From: Streptomyces sp. Ag109_O5-1
GTDB taxonomy: Bacteria > Actinomycetota > Actinomycetes > Streptomycetales > Streptomycetaceae
DNA length: 64,000 nucleotides
NCBI RefSeq assembly: GCF_003814875.1
Contig: NZ_RKQF01000001.1
Span: 3,100,001 to 3,164,000 of the forward strand
Reading direction: 5' to 3'
Shown here: piece after piece, positions 31,753 through 39,674 of the stretch
How positions within the stretch are numbered: position 1 is the stretch's first letter
How the letters are laid out: each line of letters starts with the position of its first letter
Notes under the pieces: generated by a model
Database searches by the model: none
Told to the model about the DNA's origin: nothing
What the model saw: only the letters and a program-made list of their open reading frames with translations
Position numbers and translations under genes: made by a program

Positions 31753-32565
31753 ATGAACACCACCGCCCAGGACCTGACCGGCACCTACTACCCCGCCGCC
31801 CCCGGCGCCCGCACCCTCCGCGAGGCCCGCGACCTGTACATCGGCGGCAAGCGCGTCAGCGCCGTGGTCACCGGCCGGACCGCCGCGGTCTTCATCGGCG
31901 GCGAGATCGCCTTCGAGGGGCAACTGCCGGCCGACATCACCGCCGGCAGCCAGGTCAACGCCTGGGCCGCCGAAACCGCCCTGAACACCACCGCCAAGGA
32001 GGCCGCCACCGTGGACGCCGCCGAGACCATCACCGCCGAGGCCGTCGAGTACCCGGGCAGCGTCGCCGCCCACCTCGCGACCACCGCCACCACCCCCGAC
32101 GAGCACCGCGCCGCGGCCGCCGCCTACGCCTCCGCCAAGCAGGAGTCCTACGACCGCTGCGACACCGACGGCGCGCTGTCCCAGTGGTCGCACGGCCTCA
32201 ACGAGGGCAAGCAGCACCTGGCCGCGCAGATCGCCGAGAACGGCGGCATGTGGGAGTTCGACGGTCTGTTCGACCTGGACGGCAACCTCGTCCCCGCCAA
32301 GGAGATCGAGACCCGCTTCGGGTACGCGTGGCTGCTCCTGGACGACAACGGGCGCAGCACCGGCCGGTTCTTCAACGAGTCCAAGGCCAAGAGCGAGGAG
32401 CGCCGGATCGCCGCGCACGCGAAGAGAGGGTTCTACGTCGGCCGGGTGCGGGTGCCGGCGTACGCGGCCCTCGCCGGCGGCGGCGTCTGCACCGTGATGC
32501 CGATCGTCAAGCGCAAGGACGGCGGGTTCTCGGTCGACGCCGAGATCGTCGACAACGGCAAGTAA
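31753..32565 (+). CDS. Array gene 15: hypothetical protein (270 aa)
   Basis: N-terminal beta-rich part with ARDLYIGGKRVSAVVTGRTA, an Ala-rich helical middle (residues 80-140), and a C-terminal beta-rich part WEFDGLFDLDGNLVPAKEIE followed by GYAWLLLDDNGRSTGRFFNE. ATG at 31753 after GAGGGAGGAA. Largest protein of the array; no family recognised. Confidence 0.62.
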   Translation: MNTTAQDLTGTYYPAAPGARTLREARDLYIGGKRVSAVVTGRTAAVFIGGEIAFEGQLPADITAGSQVNAWAAETALNTTAKEAATVDAAETITAEAVEYPGSVAAHLATTATTPDEHRAAAAAYASAKQESYDRCDTDGALSQWSHGLNEGKQHLAAQIAENGGMWEFDGLFDLDGNLVPAKEIETRFGYAWLLLDDNGRSTGRFFNESKAKSEERRIAAHAKRGFYVGRVRVPAYAALAGGGVCTVMPIVKRKDGGFSVDAEIVDNGK

Positions 32566-32581
32566 GCCCCCCAGGGGGCCG

Positions 32582-32622
32582 GGGCCGGGCCGCTGCCACT
32601 CGACCGGGCAGCAGCCCGGCCC
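32582..32622 (+). repeat. CTCGACCG-loop hairpin 12
   Basis: Arms GGGCCGGGC/GCCCGGCCC and GCTGCC/GGCAGC with one mismatch between, loop ACTCGACCG; 16 bases after array gene 15. Longest stem of the family. Confidence 0.7.
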
Positions 32623-32666
32623 ACCCCCACACCACCACCCACCAGCACCACCTCGAAGGAACCCCT

Positions 32667-33032
32667 ATGGACCAGCTGCGCCAGCCCACCGACACCCGCC
32701 GGCTCACCAACAACTCCATCCGCCACGTCGGCCAGCCCCGGTGGGTCGCCATGTACGAGGGCAGCCCCCACTCGGGTCGCAAGGAGGGCCGCCGCCGCGT
32801 CGGCCTCCTCATCCCGCGCCCCACCCTCCACAACCCCAACGGCCGCTCCCACATCGCCTACAGCCACACCGGCAGGCTCATGGAGTTCCGTATCGGTCAC
32901 CTCCCCGACGGCAGCCACGGCGCCTGGTGGACCGCCCACGCCAGCGAACTCCCCCGCGAGCAGTGGCAGGCCATCCGTGCCGTCTACGACGACATCCAGG
33001 CGTTCTACACCAACGGCCAGCGCAGCAACTGA
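32667..33032 (+). CDS. Array gene 16: hypothetical protein (121 aa)
   Basis: Basic N-terminal half (SGRKEGRRRVGLLIPRPTLH), then a Trp-rich part and a C-terminal helix (EQWQAIRAVYDDIQAFYTN). ATG at 32667 after AAGGAA. Last gene of the array; unknown function. Confidence 0.58.
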   Translation: MDQLRQPTDTRRLTNNSIRHVGQPRWVAMYEGSPHSGRKEGRRRVGLLIPRPTLHNPNGRSHIAYSHTGRLMEFRIGHLPDGSHGAWWTAHASELPREQWQAIRAVYDDIQAFYTNGQRSN

Positions 33033-33039
33033 CCCATCC

Positions 33040-33071
33040 CCGGCCGACCGCTGCCACTCCAGGCGGCCGGC
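33040..33071 (+). repeat. Array hairpin 13, degenerate
   Basis: CCGGCCG-type arms with loop CCACTCCA, eight bases after array gene 16; the CTCGACCG loop is lost. Confidence 0.45.
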
Positions 33072-33083
33072 CCATACACGAAG

Positions 33084-33115
33084 AGACCCCCGAGCGACAC
33101 TTGCTCGGGGGTCTT
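33084..33115 (+). terminator. Terminator closing the small-gene array
   Basis: Perfect 12-bp arms AGACCCCCGAGC/GCTCGGGGGTCT, 7-nt loop, then TT. Distinct from the CTCGACCG hairpins. Confidence 0.75.
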
Positions 33116-33144
33116 ATGCGTTCCCGACCCGGGCCAACCAACCC

Positions 33145-33188
33145 CCTATGTCGGGTGTCGAGTTCGCAGCTCATACCTATGTCGGGTG
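33145..33188 (+). promoter_or_regulatory. Direct-repeat operator before padR
   Basis: CCTATGTCGGGTG occurs twice (33145-33157 and 33176-33188), 31 bases apart, about three helical turns. TACTCT at 33204-33209 lies 6 bases before the padR start, so the transcript is probably leaderless. Likely the PadR binding sites. Confidence 0.6.
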
Positions 33189-33215
33189 GCGACCGAGAAG
33201 GTGTACTCTCAACAC

Positions 33216-33554
33216 ATGGACTTCAACCTCACGCCAGCGGTCGTGAGGTTGCTCCAGGCCTTCCTCGAAGACCCGGAAGCGCCCCACTTCGGCGCGGAGC
33301 TGATCAAGAAGGCCCACGTATCCAGCGGCTCCCTCTACCCGGCGCTCCGGCGCTTCGAGGGTGCCGGCTGGGTCACGGGCGAAACCGAGGACATCGACCC
33401 GAGCGAAGCAGGCCGCCCGGCCCGCCGCTACTACACCCTCACTCCGCTGGGCGCCCGCGAGGCGCACCTCGCGCTGGCAGAACTCAGCCAGCGCGTACGA
33501 CCGCCGGCGACCTCGCCGGGCTGGAGTGCAGGCCCTGTCGCGGAGGGAATCTAA
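33216..33554 (+). CDS. PadR-family transcriptional regulator
   Basis: 112 residues from the ATG at 33216. Winged HTH: LTPAVVRLLQAFLEDPEAPH, then ELIKKAHVSSGSLYPALRRF and GWVTGETEDIDPSEAG, with RRYYTLTPLG forming the wing. Matches the short PadR class found beside small membrane-protein genes in Streptomyces. It probably represses itself and the next gene. Confidence 0.85.
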   Translation: MDFNLTPAVVRLLQAFLEDPEAPHFGAELIKKAHVSSGSLYPALRRFEGAGWVTGETEDIDPSEAGRPARRYYTLTPLGAREAHLALAELSQRVRPPATSPGWSAGPVAEGI

Positions 33555-33559
33555 GCCTG

Positions 33560-34225
33560 ATGCACCACGGCATCGTCGCCGAGCTGGCGAGCAAGACCGC
33601 CGAGCACGGATCGACGTTCCTCGGCGAGGACTTCGTAGGCTGGCGCACCGCGCTGATCGTCGCGATCCCCGCCGCCGTCATCTACGAGCTGACCATGGCG
33701 CTGACGCGGAAGATGTCGCTGCGTCTCCCCTTCCTGATTCTCAAGCTCGCCAGGTTCGGCACACCCAAGGAGGAGTGGGAGTACCAGAGCCAGGAGTGGA
33801 AAGCGGAGCTCTGGAACATCCTCGGAGACCGTGAACGCCACTGGTTCCTGCGGTTCATCGACGGTATGACCTTCGCGATCCCGCTGGCCGTAGGCGGAGC
33901 ACGCCTTTCGGCAAAGGCCAGCGTGAAGGCTGGACTCAAGCCCCGAGACGCGAAGGGCCCGAAGCATGCTGCGCGCCATGCCGCGCGCCGGCGACCCACA
34001 ACCACGATCGCGGCACGAGCCGGTGTCGCCAGTGGAGTGCTCGGTATGGTCGCGGCAGGCGCAGCCAGCCAGCAACAGGCCTCCACCGTAACGGCTCCGT
34101 CCTTGATGTGGTGGGCCGTGGGCATCCTGGGTGCGCTCATCATCGTTCTTATGATCGTGGGCACGTTCTGGCTCGGTGTGCGTAACTTCAGTCGCTCATG
34201 GCGACCCTCTAATCGCGAAAAGTGA
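33560..34225 (+). CDS. Membrane protein partnered with PadR (221 aa)
   Basis: Starts five bases after the padR stop. Hydrophobic segments near residues 30-46 (TALIVAIPAAVIYELTMAL), 150-165 and 185-210 (LMWWAVGILGALIIVLMIVG). The middle is basic (ARHAARRRPTTTIAARAG). No family name; PadR plus membrane protein pairs are common in this genus. Confidence 0.68.
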   Translation: MHHGIVAELASKTAEHGSTFLGEDFVGWRTALIVAIPAAVIYELTMALTRKMSLRLPFLILKLARFGTPKEEWEYQSQEWKAELWNILGDRERHWFLRFIDGMTFAIPLAVGGARLSAKASVKAGLKPRDAKGPKHAARHAARRRPTTTIAARAGVASGVLGMVAAGAASQQQASTVTAPSLMWWAVGILGALIIVLMIVGTFWLGVRNFSRSWRPSNREK

Positions 34226-34431
34226 TTCCGTTTCGGTCCCTGTCGGCGCCCCACCCTCGGGTCGGGCGCCGACCGCGTACCCGCGCGTGAGCCTCCATGA
34301 CCTAGCCGCGCCGCTCCCAGCGTCATGACCTGGAGCTTGGCTGTCTGCCCAGTGACCGCGGCTGGCGGGCACGGCCCAAACCGCGTCGGGCCACTGCAAC
34401 CATCGGCGGGGCACCGCAGTCTTGGTGAAGT

Positions 34432-35619
34432 GTGAGAGCACATCTGACCCAGCGCCGGAGTGATCGGCGCGGCCTGCGCCTGTGGCCGGTCGGCCGCGTC
34501 CTCGTCCTCGCCTTCGCTGCCGCGATCCTCACGGCCTCCACAGTGTTCTTCGCCGGGTGGAACCTGCTCGACGCTCGGGGGCTCAAGCCCGAGCACCGCA
34601 TCGACTCCAACACCCTCTTCGATCTGGTGAAACTGTCCTTCGGTGTAGTCGCCGGAGCTGGCGCCCTGGTCGCCCTTGTCGTGGCCTATCGTCGTCAGCG
34701 CGTGGACGAGGACGGCGCCCTGCGGGAGGCCACCCGCCTGCACACCGAACGCTTCACCACCGCCGTGAGCCAACTGGGCCACGACTCAGCCGCCGTGCGT
34801 CTCGGCGGTGTGCACGCCCTGGCCGGAATCGCCGACGACGCCCCCACTCGCGAGTTGCGTCAAACCAGCATCGACGTCCTGTGCTCCTACCTCCGCCTGC
34901 CCTACACCGGAGAGGCTGACTTGCCAGCAGGCGACTCGGAAGCCAGACACAACTACCTGGCGCTGCGGGAGGTCCGCCACACCGTCATCCGCCTCATCCG
35001 CGACCACCTTCGTCTGGAACCCAAGCACCTCCACTCGTGGCAGGGCCACGACTTCGACTTCACCGACGTCACATTTGACGGCGGGGACTTCTCCGAAGCG
35101 ACGTTCTCTGGCGGCACAGTCAGCTTCGAGAGGGCGACGTTTTCCGGCGGCGAGGTCGCCTTCCACAGGACGACCTTCTCCGGCGGCACAGTCAGCTTCA
35201 GGGAGGCGACGTTTTCCGGCGGCGCAGTCGCCTTCTCAGGGGCAACTTTCTCTGGCAGCACCGTCGAGTTCGGCAAAGCGACGTTCTCTGGCAGCACGGT
35301 CTACTTCAACAGGCTGACGGTCTGCAACGGGGTACTCGACTTCTACAGAACGACCTTCTCCGGCGGCACGGTCAAGGTCAAGGAAGGGAGGTTCTCCGGC
35401 GGCACAGTCAGCTTCGGGGAGGCGACGTTCTCTGGCAGCACGGTCAACTTCCACGGGACCAGGTTCTACGGCAGTACGATTGACTTCAAGGAAGCAGTGT
35501 TCTCTAGCGGCACGGTCGACTTCAGGCAAGCCCGCGGTACAGCACCGTCTGGTCTGCTTCTGCCGCGCAGGTCGTCCATGCCGACCGGCCTCCTTCTGCC
35601 ACGAGCTTGGTCCGGCTGA
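34432..35619 (+). CDS. Pentapeptide-like repeat protein with N-terminal membrane anchor
   Basis: 395 residues. Two membrane segments (VLVLAFAAAILTASTVFFAG and LSFGVVAGAGALVALVVAY), a linker with HTERFTTAVSQLGHDSAAVR, then from about residue 215 to 365 some fourteen 11-residue repeats of the type ATFSGGTVSFR. Repeated Phe and small residues predict a right-handed beta-helix. Many Streptomyces encode this architecture; function unknown. GTG start at 34432 has no strong ribosome site. Ends six bases from the convergent minus-strand gene. Confidence 0.8.
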   Translation: MRAHLTQRRSDRRGLRLWPVGRVLVLAFAAAILTASTVFFAGWNLLDARGLKPEHRIDSNTLFDLVKLSFGVVAGAGALVALVVAYRRQRVDEDGALREATRLHTERFTTAVSQLGHDSAAVRLGGVHALAGIADDAPTRELRQTSIDVLCSYLRLPYTGEADLPAGDSEARHNYLALREVRHTVIRLIRDHLRLEPKHLHSWQGHDFDFTDVTFDGGDFSEATFSGGTVSFERATFSGGEVAFHRTTFSGGTVSFREATFSGGAVAFSGATFSGSTVEFGKATFSGSTVYFNRLTVCNGVLDFYRTTFSGGTVKVKEGRFSGGTVSFGEATFSGSTVNFHGTRFYGSTIDFKEAVFSSGTVDFRQARGTAPSGLLLPRRSSMPTGLLLPRAWSG

Positions 35620-35625
35620 TTTGTG

Positions 35626-36123
35626 TTAGCCGTTGTGAGGGGTGCCCTTACCGACTGGACTCAACCTGCCCTCAACCTGGTACCCGGCTGGCTCCTGATG
35701 TGGGCCATGCTCCTCGTCGGTGTCCCTGTTAGTGATGGCGGCGAGCACAGAGGCGCCGGCCTGGCGTTTGGCGGGGATGTAGGTCCAGCGGTGGGCGAGG
35801 GCGGTGACGCGGCGGAGGGCGTCGCGCGCCTCGGTGTCGACGGGGGCCGGGACCGGCGGCGCGTCGGGGCGGGCCGGGTCGACGGCGACTGCGAGGGCCT
35901 TGCGCTTCCAGCGCCATGCCGTTTTGCGAAGATTGCTGTACTTCCGGCGGAGGTCGACGAGTTCGATGGGCTCGTCGGGGCCGTCATCCTGGTGGTGGGC
36001 GAGGCGGAGGAGGCCGGCGCGGAGCCGGTCGCCTTCGTCGGCGCTGAGTCCACCCTTACGCTCGGCGCGGGCGATGAGGTTGAGCAGCTGGTCGGTGGTG
36101 GGGGGCGGGGCTGTCCTGGGCAT
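35626..36123 (-). CDS. Hypothetical actinophage-type protein (165 aa)
   Basis: From ATG 36123: MPRTAPPPTTDQLLNLIARA, then ERKGGLSADEGDRLRAGLLR and a basic helix VDLRRKYSNLRKTAWRWKRK. This pattern of a helical N-terminus and a Trp/Lys helix recurs in Streptomyces phage proteins of unknown role. An Arg/Pro-rich upstream extension is unlikely to be translated. Confidence 0.6.
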   Translation of the reverse strand: MPRTAPPPTTDQLLNLIARAERKGGLSADEGDRLRAGLLRLAHHQDDGPDEPIELVDLRRKYSNLRKTAWRWKRKALAVAVDPARPDAPPVPAPVDTEARDALRRVTALAHRWTYIPAKRQAGASVLAAITNRDTDEEHGPHQEPAGYQVEGRLSPVGKGTPHNG

Positions 36124-36250
36124 GGGGGCGGGTCCCGTGGTGCGGGGCCGCCTCGACGGTGCGGGTGTCGGTGCGGCCCGGGGATTACTGGTCGGCGTGC
36201 TGCCGGGTGGGTTGCCGGTGCGGGGTGGGGTGGCCGTCGAGGCTGAACGC

Positions 36251-36367
36251 TCACAGGACACCGGCGAGGCCGAGGCCGACGGCGAGCACCAGGAGCAGGA
36301 GGGCGGTGGCGGCGCCGGACACCGTGACCGGGTCCTGGAGGTCTTCGCGGGTTACGAGGCGGGGCAT
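36251..36367 (-). CDS. Tiny single-pass membrane protein (38 aa)
   Basis: Reads MPRLVTREDLQDPVTVSGAA and then a hydrophobic stretch TALLLLVLAVGLGLAGVL up to the stop. ATG at 36367 overlaps the previous gene by 16 bases and has AGGAAC 8 bases upstream. The clean polar-then-hydrophobic design makes it a likely real small membrane protein. Confidence 0.55.
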   Translation of the reverse strand: MPRLVTREDLQDPVTVSGAATALLLLVLAVGLGLAGVL

Positions 36368-36540
36368 GGGTCGGGTTCCTCGGCGGGGCGGGTGGGGCGC
36401 GGGGAGTTGGGGCAGCCGATGGCGTCGGCGAGGGCTTCCCAGTGGGCGTCCTGCTCCTCCTGGGTCCAGGGCCTGTTCCGCACGGCCGGGTCGGGCCGGG
36501 TGGGGACGGTTTCGAGGAGCAGCTTTTCGATGGGGCTCAT
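36352..36540 (-). CDS. Small phage protein (62 aa)
   Basis: MSPIEKLLLETVPTRPDPAV, then PWTQEEQDAHWEALADAIGC and a Pro-rich end. Its ATG overlaps the upstream stop as ATGA. Acidic, soluble, unknown function. Confidence 0.6.
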   Translation of the reverse strand: MSPIEKLLLETVPTRPDPAVRNRPWTQEEQDAHWEALADAIGCPNSPRPTRPAEEPDPCPAS

Positions 36541-36701
36541 GGTGTGGCCTCCTCGGGCGTCTTGCGGGGTGGGGCGGTGGTGGCGGACTTCGAGGGGCGG
36601 TGCTCGTCGCAGCGCCAGCCCGCCGGGTAGAACCGGGCGGGGGCGCCGCAGAGGGGGCGGCCGGTGTCGCAGCCCGCCCCCTCGTCTCTGGCGCCGGGCA
36701 C
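36537..36701 (-). CDS. Zinc-finger-like small protein (54 aa)
   Basis: Cys pairs in CDTGRPLCGAPARFYPAGWR followed by CDEH give a four-ligand zinc site (Cys, Cys, Cys, His). GTG start at 36701 shares one base with the ssb stop. Similar small zinc proteins are common beside phage ssb genes. Likely nucleic-acid contact. Confidence 0.6.
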   Translation of the reverse strand: MPGARDEGAGCDTGRPLCGAPARFYPAGWRCDEHRPSKSATTAPPRKTPEEATP

Positions 36702-37249
36702 TAGAAGGGGGGCTCGTCGCTGTAGGTGCTGGCCTGACCGCCCTGGGCGCTTCCGCCCCACGGGTCGCCGGCGGGGGCCTGGTTGGCCCACGGGTCTTCG
36801 GTGGCCGGGGCGTTGCCGCCCTGCTGCTGGTTGCGCCAGCCGGTGTTCGCGGCCGGGGAGCCGTTGCCGTAGCCCTCGCCGTTGCGGCGGACCTTCTCCA
36901 CCTTCGCGGTCGCGCGCAGCAGGGACGGGCCGACCTCGTCGACGTCCAGCTCGTAGACGGTGCGCTTGACGCCCTCGCGGTCCTCGTACGAGCGCTGCTT
37001 GAGGCGGCCCTGGATGATGACGCGCATGCCGCGCTGCAGCGACTCGGCGACGTTCTCGGCGGCCTGGCGCCACACGGAGCAGGTGAGGAAGAGGCTGTCG
37101 CCGTCCTTCCACTCGTTGGTCTGCCGGTCGAAGGTGCGGGGGGTGGAGGCGACGCGGAACTTCGCGACGGCGGCGCCGGAGGGGGTGAACCGCAGCTCGG
37201 GGTCGTCGACCAGGTTGCCGACGACGGTGATGACGGTCTCGCCTGCCAT
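36701..37249 (-). CDS. ssb: Single-stranded DNA-binding protein
   Basis: OB-fold SSB of 182 residues: [20 protein letters not shown], then [34 protein letters not shown] and [20 protein letters not shown]. The Gly/Gln/Asn-rich linker ends in the acidic tip DEPPF, the usual docking peptide for replication proteins. ATG at 37249 with AGGAG upstream. Works in phage or plasmid DNA replication. Confidence 0.95.
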   Translation of the reverse strand: MAGETVITVVGNLVDDPELRFTPSGAAVAKFRVASTPRTFDRQTNEWKDGDSLFLTCSVWRQAAENVAESLQRGMRVIIQGRLKQRSYEDREGVKRTVYELDVDEVGPSLLRATAKVEKVRRNGEGYGNGSPAANTGWRNQQQGGNAPATEDPWANQAPAGDPWGGSAQGGQASTYSDEPPF

Positions 37250-37270
37250 GGGGTGGTGCTCCTTGACTGT

Positions 37271-37507
37271 TCAGGCCGCGGTTCTGTGGCCGGTGGTGTA
37301 CGGGGATCCGGGGCGCCGGTAGGTCTGGAAGCCGGGCGGGTTACCGATGTGGTAGGCCGGGCAGTACCGGCACTCGTAGATTTCGAGGTGCTGGCGGCCG
37401 GGCTGCTTGCGGAGCCACTTCCACTGCCGCTTAGCCTCGGAGTGGGTAGCGAACGGGACCTTCGTCCGGCAGGAGATGTCCTCGTCGCTGGTATCGGCCG
37501 GGCTCAC
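37271..37507 (-). CDS. Small Cys-containing phage protein (78 aa)
   Basis: Contains SCRTKVPFATHSEAKRQWKW and YECRYCPAYHIGN, whose Cys/His residues could form one zinc site. GTG at 37507 overlaps the upstream gene's stop. Resembles short zinc proteins of phage replication regions; function not known. Confidence 0.62.
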   Translation of the reverse strand: MSPADTSDEDISCRTKVPFATHSEAKRQWKWLRKQPGRQHLEIYECRYCPAYHIGNPPGFQTYRRPGSPYTTGHRTAA

Positions 37508-38358
37508 GCCGCGGCCCTCCCCTTGTCCCAGGCCTTGATGAATGCGGCGTCGGTGAAGCGGGGGGCGTCGACCCAGGTGGTCTTACCGTTCGCGTCGGCC
37601 CGCACGCGGTCCTTGATGCGCTCCCAGGAGCGGCGCAGGGACTCCGGGTTCATGCTCAGGCGCTCGGCCATGAGGTCCCAGGGGAGGTCGAGGTAGCGGG
37701 CGCCGTAGGCGATGGCGTGGGTGCGGGCCTGCCCGGTGGGGACGGGGACGGGGTCACCGGTGACAGCGCGGACCGCGGCTGCGGTGTCGAGGCACACCAC
37801 TTCGGTGCGGCCGGCGTTGGGGCGGCCCTTGGGGACGTCGATGATCTCGTCGTCCCAGGCGAGGGGCGAGTAGCAGTTGCTGATGCGGGCCGTCTCGCGG
37901 GCGGCCGCGGCCTCGTCGGCGGGCACGCCGTGGTCTTCGGGAGCCCACGCCCACCGCTGGTCGTACAGGGCGCAGACGAGGAGGTAGTCGGCGCGGGTGA
38001 CGGTGTTGGTGTCGAGGACGGCGCGCTGGACCTTGCCGAGGGGCCAGCCGAGGGCGGCCGCAAGGTGTTCGAGGGGCCAGCCGAGGGCGACGAGGGCGCG
38101 GAGCCGGCGGCGGGTGCCGGGGCCGGTCACCGTGCCCTTGAGGACCGCCACGTTCGGGATGGTGACGCGGAGGATGCGGCGTTCCACGTCCCACCCGATC
38201 AGGTCGCCGCGGGCGGCGCGGCGCAGCTGGTTGGTGGTGAGGCGGGCGCGGGTTGTGATCTCGCGGTCGTTCAGGCCGGTGTAGCGCAAGGCCCGTATGT
38301 GGGCGGCGGCGGGGAGGCTGTGCACCATGCGGACGGGTGAGGCGACGGCGGTGGTCAC
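37504..38358 (-). CDS. Multi-HTH DNA-binding protein (284 aa)
   Basis: Three HTH-like segments: LNDREITTRARLTTNQLRRA (about residues 28-47), GWPLEHLAAALGWPLGKVQR (about 94-113), and DLPWDLMAERLSMNPESLRR (about 235-255). GTG start at 38358 overlaps the upstream stop and follows AAGGAG. Probably a phage regulator or replication accessory protein that contacts several DNA sites. Confidence 0.65.
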   Translation of the reverse strand: MTTAVASPVRMVHSLPAAAHIRALRYTGLNDREITTRARLTTNQLRRAARGDLIGWDVERRILRVTIPNVAVLKGTVTGPGTRRRLRALVALGWPLEHLAAALGWPLGKVQRAVLDTNTVTRADYLLVCALYDQRWAWAPEDHGVPADEAAAARETARISNCYSPLAWDDEIIDVPKGRPNAGRTEVVCLDTAAAVRAVTGDPVPVPTGQARTHAIAYGARYLDLPWDLMAERLSMNPESLRRSWERIKDRVRADANGKTTWVDAPRFTDAAFIKAWDKGRAAA

Positions 38359-38834
38359 GCTGCGAGGGCTCCTTCCTGGTCTTCGTGGTGGGTGGTGGGG
38401 TTGCGGCGGGCGTTGGCGCAGCCGCGGCACTCGGTCTTGCCTGTGGGGCGGACGTAGCCGTACTCGGCGAGGTCGTGGAGGCCGGCGGTGCAGGGCCCGG
38501 CGAGGGTGACGCCGTGGAGCAGGGCGTAGAGGATGCGTTCGCGCTGCCGGGTGACGTCGTCGGTGAGGTGGGGGCCGTGGACGCAGAGGTTGACTCCGCA
38601 GCCGGCCTTGACCAGGCCGACGGGCTCGGTGCCGTGGTGGAGGAGCCAGGCGAGCGGGCGGGCCGGGTAGCGGATGTTGTCGTGGTAGTGGACCGGGGTG
38701 GTGCCCTTGTCGGCAGTGCCGGTCCACAGGCGGTGTTCGCCGGCGCGTTCGATGCGCTCGCGGAACGTCCAGACCGCTGCGGTGGGGACCGCGCCCGGGG
38801 TGACGGGCGCGGTCCGGATGATCCGGCGGTTCAC
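38355..38834 (-). CDS. HNH-like protein with C-terminal zinc pair (159 aa)
   Basis: Middle part HRLWTGTADKGTTPVHYHDN, then VGLVKAGCGVNLCVHGPHL resembles phage HNH nucleases of the type with a final CV-x-P-x-HL motif. A C-terminal Cys group (TECRGCANARR) may bind zinc. Some HNH residues are hard to place, so it may be degenerate. GTG start 38834 is coupled to the RusA gene by GTGA. Confidence 0.55.
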   Translation of the reverse strand: MNRRIIRTAPVTPGAVPTAAVWTFRERIERAGEHRLWTGTADKGTTPVHYHDNIRYPARPLAWLLHHGTEPVGLVKAGCGVNLCVHGPHLTDDVTRQRERILYALLHGVTLAGPCTAGLHDLAEYGYVRPTGKTECRGCANARRNPTTHHEDQEGALAA

Positions 38835-39655
38835 GGAGTGCCACCGTTCGGGGTGGCGCTCCAACACGGGCGGCAGCGTCCGCCGCGGGTGTGGCTCAAC
38901 TCCTTGCCGCAGTCCGCGCACTTGCTCCGCGGGATGCCGCGGGCACGGTTCCGGCCGCGGAGGCTTTCGGCTCTGCACTCGCGGGAGCACATGATCTGCC
39001 CGGTGGTGGTCCGGCGGAACGGCTTCCCGCACTGCTTACAAGGGATCGGCTCGGACAGGTCGCGCCCGACAGACTTGCGGTAGCAGGCTGCATCACAGAA
39101 CCGCTTGGTGGTCCTGCCGACGATGGGGAACGGTTTTCCGCAGTGCTCGCACTGGCGGACGTTGTCAGTGCCGCGGGTCAGGGTGGAGTGGTGCTGGGCG
39201 AAGACGAGGACCGTGCGCGGCTTGTCGATGTCCAGCTCGGCGATGCCGTAGACGGCGGTGACCTGGGAGTCGTCGACCCAGGCGATGCCGTTGGCTGAAT
39301 CGCAGACGTGCTTGAGCATGTTGTCGACGTCGATGCGCTGCTTGTTGGGGCGGAAGAACACGCAGCCGAGGGCGATGTTGCCAGTCCACGGCTGGGGGAA
39401 GACGCGGCGCAGGTTCCACGCGGTGCGCTTCTCCGCGTCGACGTCTTCCTTCGTGCGGTAGGGCTTCCCGTTCCGGGTAAAGCGGGGGCGGCTCTTACTC
39501 GGCGGCTCGCCGTCGATGACGAGGATCTTCATCTGGCCCGTGCCAGGTGCGAGCGCTTCGCAGAGACGGAGCGCACGCTCGGTGTCCTCCTCGACGCCGC
39601 CGGCCGGCAGGATCGTGTCAGCCTGCTCGCTGGGGTTGGGCAGGGTGTCGGTCAC
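38831..39655 (-). CDS. RusA-type Holliday junction resolvase fused to zinc fingers
   Basis: Residues about 40-155 match RusA: GEPPSKSRPRFTRNGKPYRT, RRVFPQPWTGNIALGCVFF, then RIDVDNMLKHVCDSANGIAW followed by VDDSQVTAVYG with the catalytic Asp residues. The C-terminal 110 residues add three Cys4-like fingers (CEHCGKPF, CDAACY; CKQCGKPF, CSREC; CADCGKEL, CRPCW). RusA enzymes cut Holliday junctions in phage recombination; the triple zinc tail is unusual and may direct DNA binding. GTG start at 39655. Confidence 0.82.
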   Translation of the reverse strand: MTDTLPNPSEQADTILPAGGVEEDTERALRLCEALAPGTGQMKILVIDGEPPSKSRPRFTRNGKPYRTKEDVDAEKRTAWNLRRVFPQPWTGNIALGCVFFRPNKQRIDVDNMLKHVCDSANGIAWVDDSQVTAVYGIAELDIDKPRTVLVFAQHHSTLTRGTDNVRQCEHCGKPFPIVGRTTKRFCDAACYRKSVGRDLSEPIPCKQCGKPFRRTTTGQIMCSRECRAESLRGRNRARGIPRSKCADCGKELSHTRGGRCRPCWSATPNGGTP

Positions 39656-39674
39656 GGGGTTCTCCAGGGCGTGG

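Noticed and set aside
35080..35530. 33-nt DNA repeats resembling a repeat array
   Set aside because: They encode the 11-residue repeats of the pentapeptide-like protein; no spacers.
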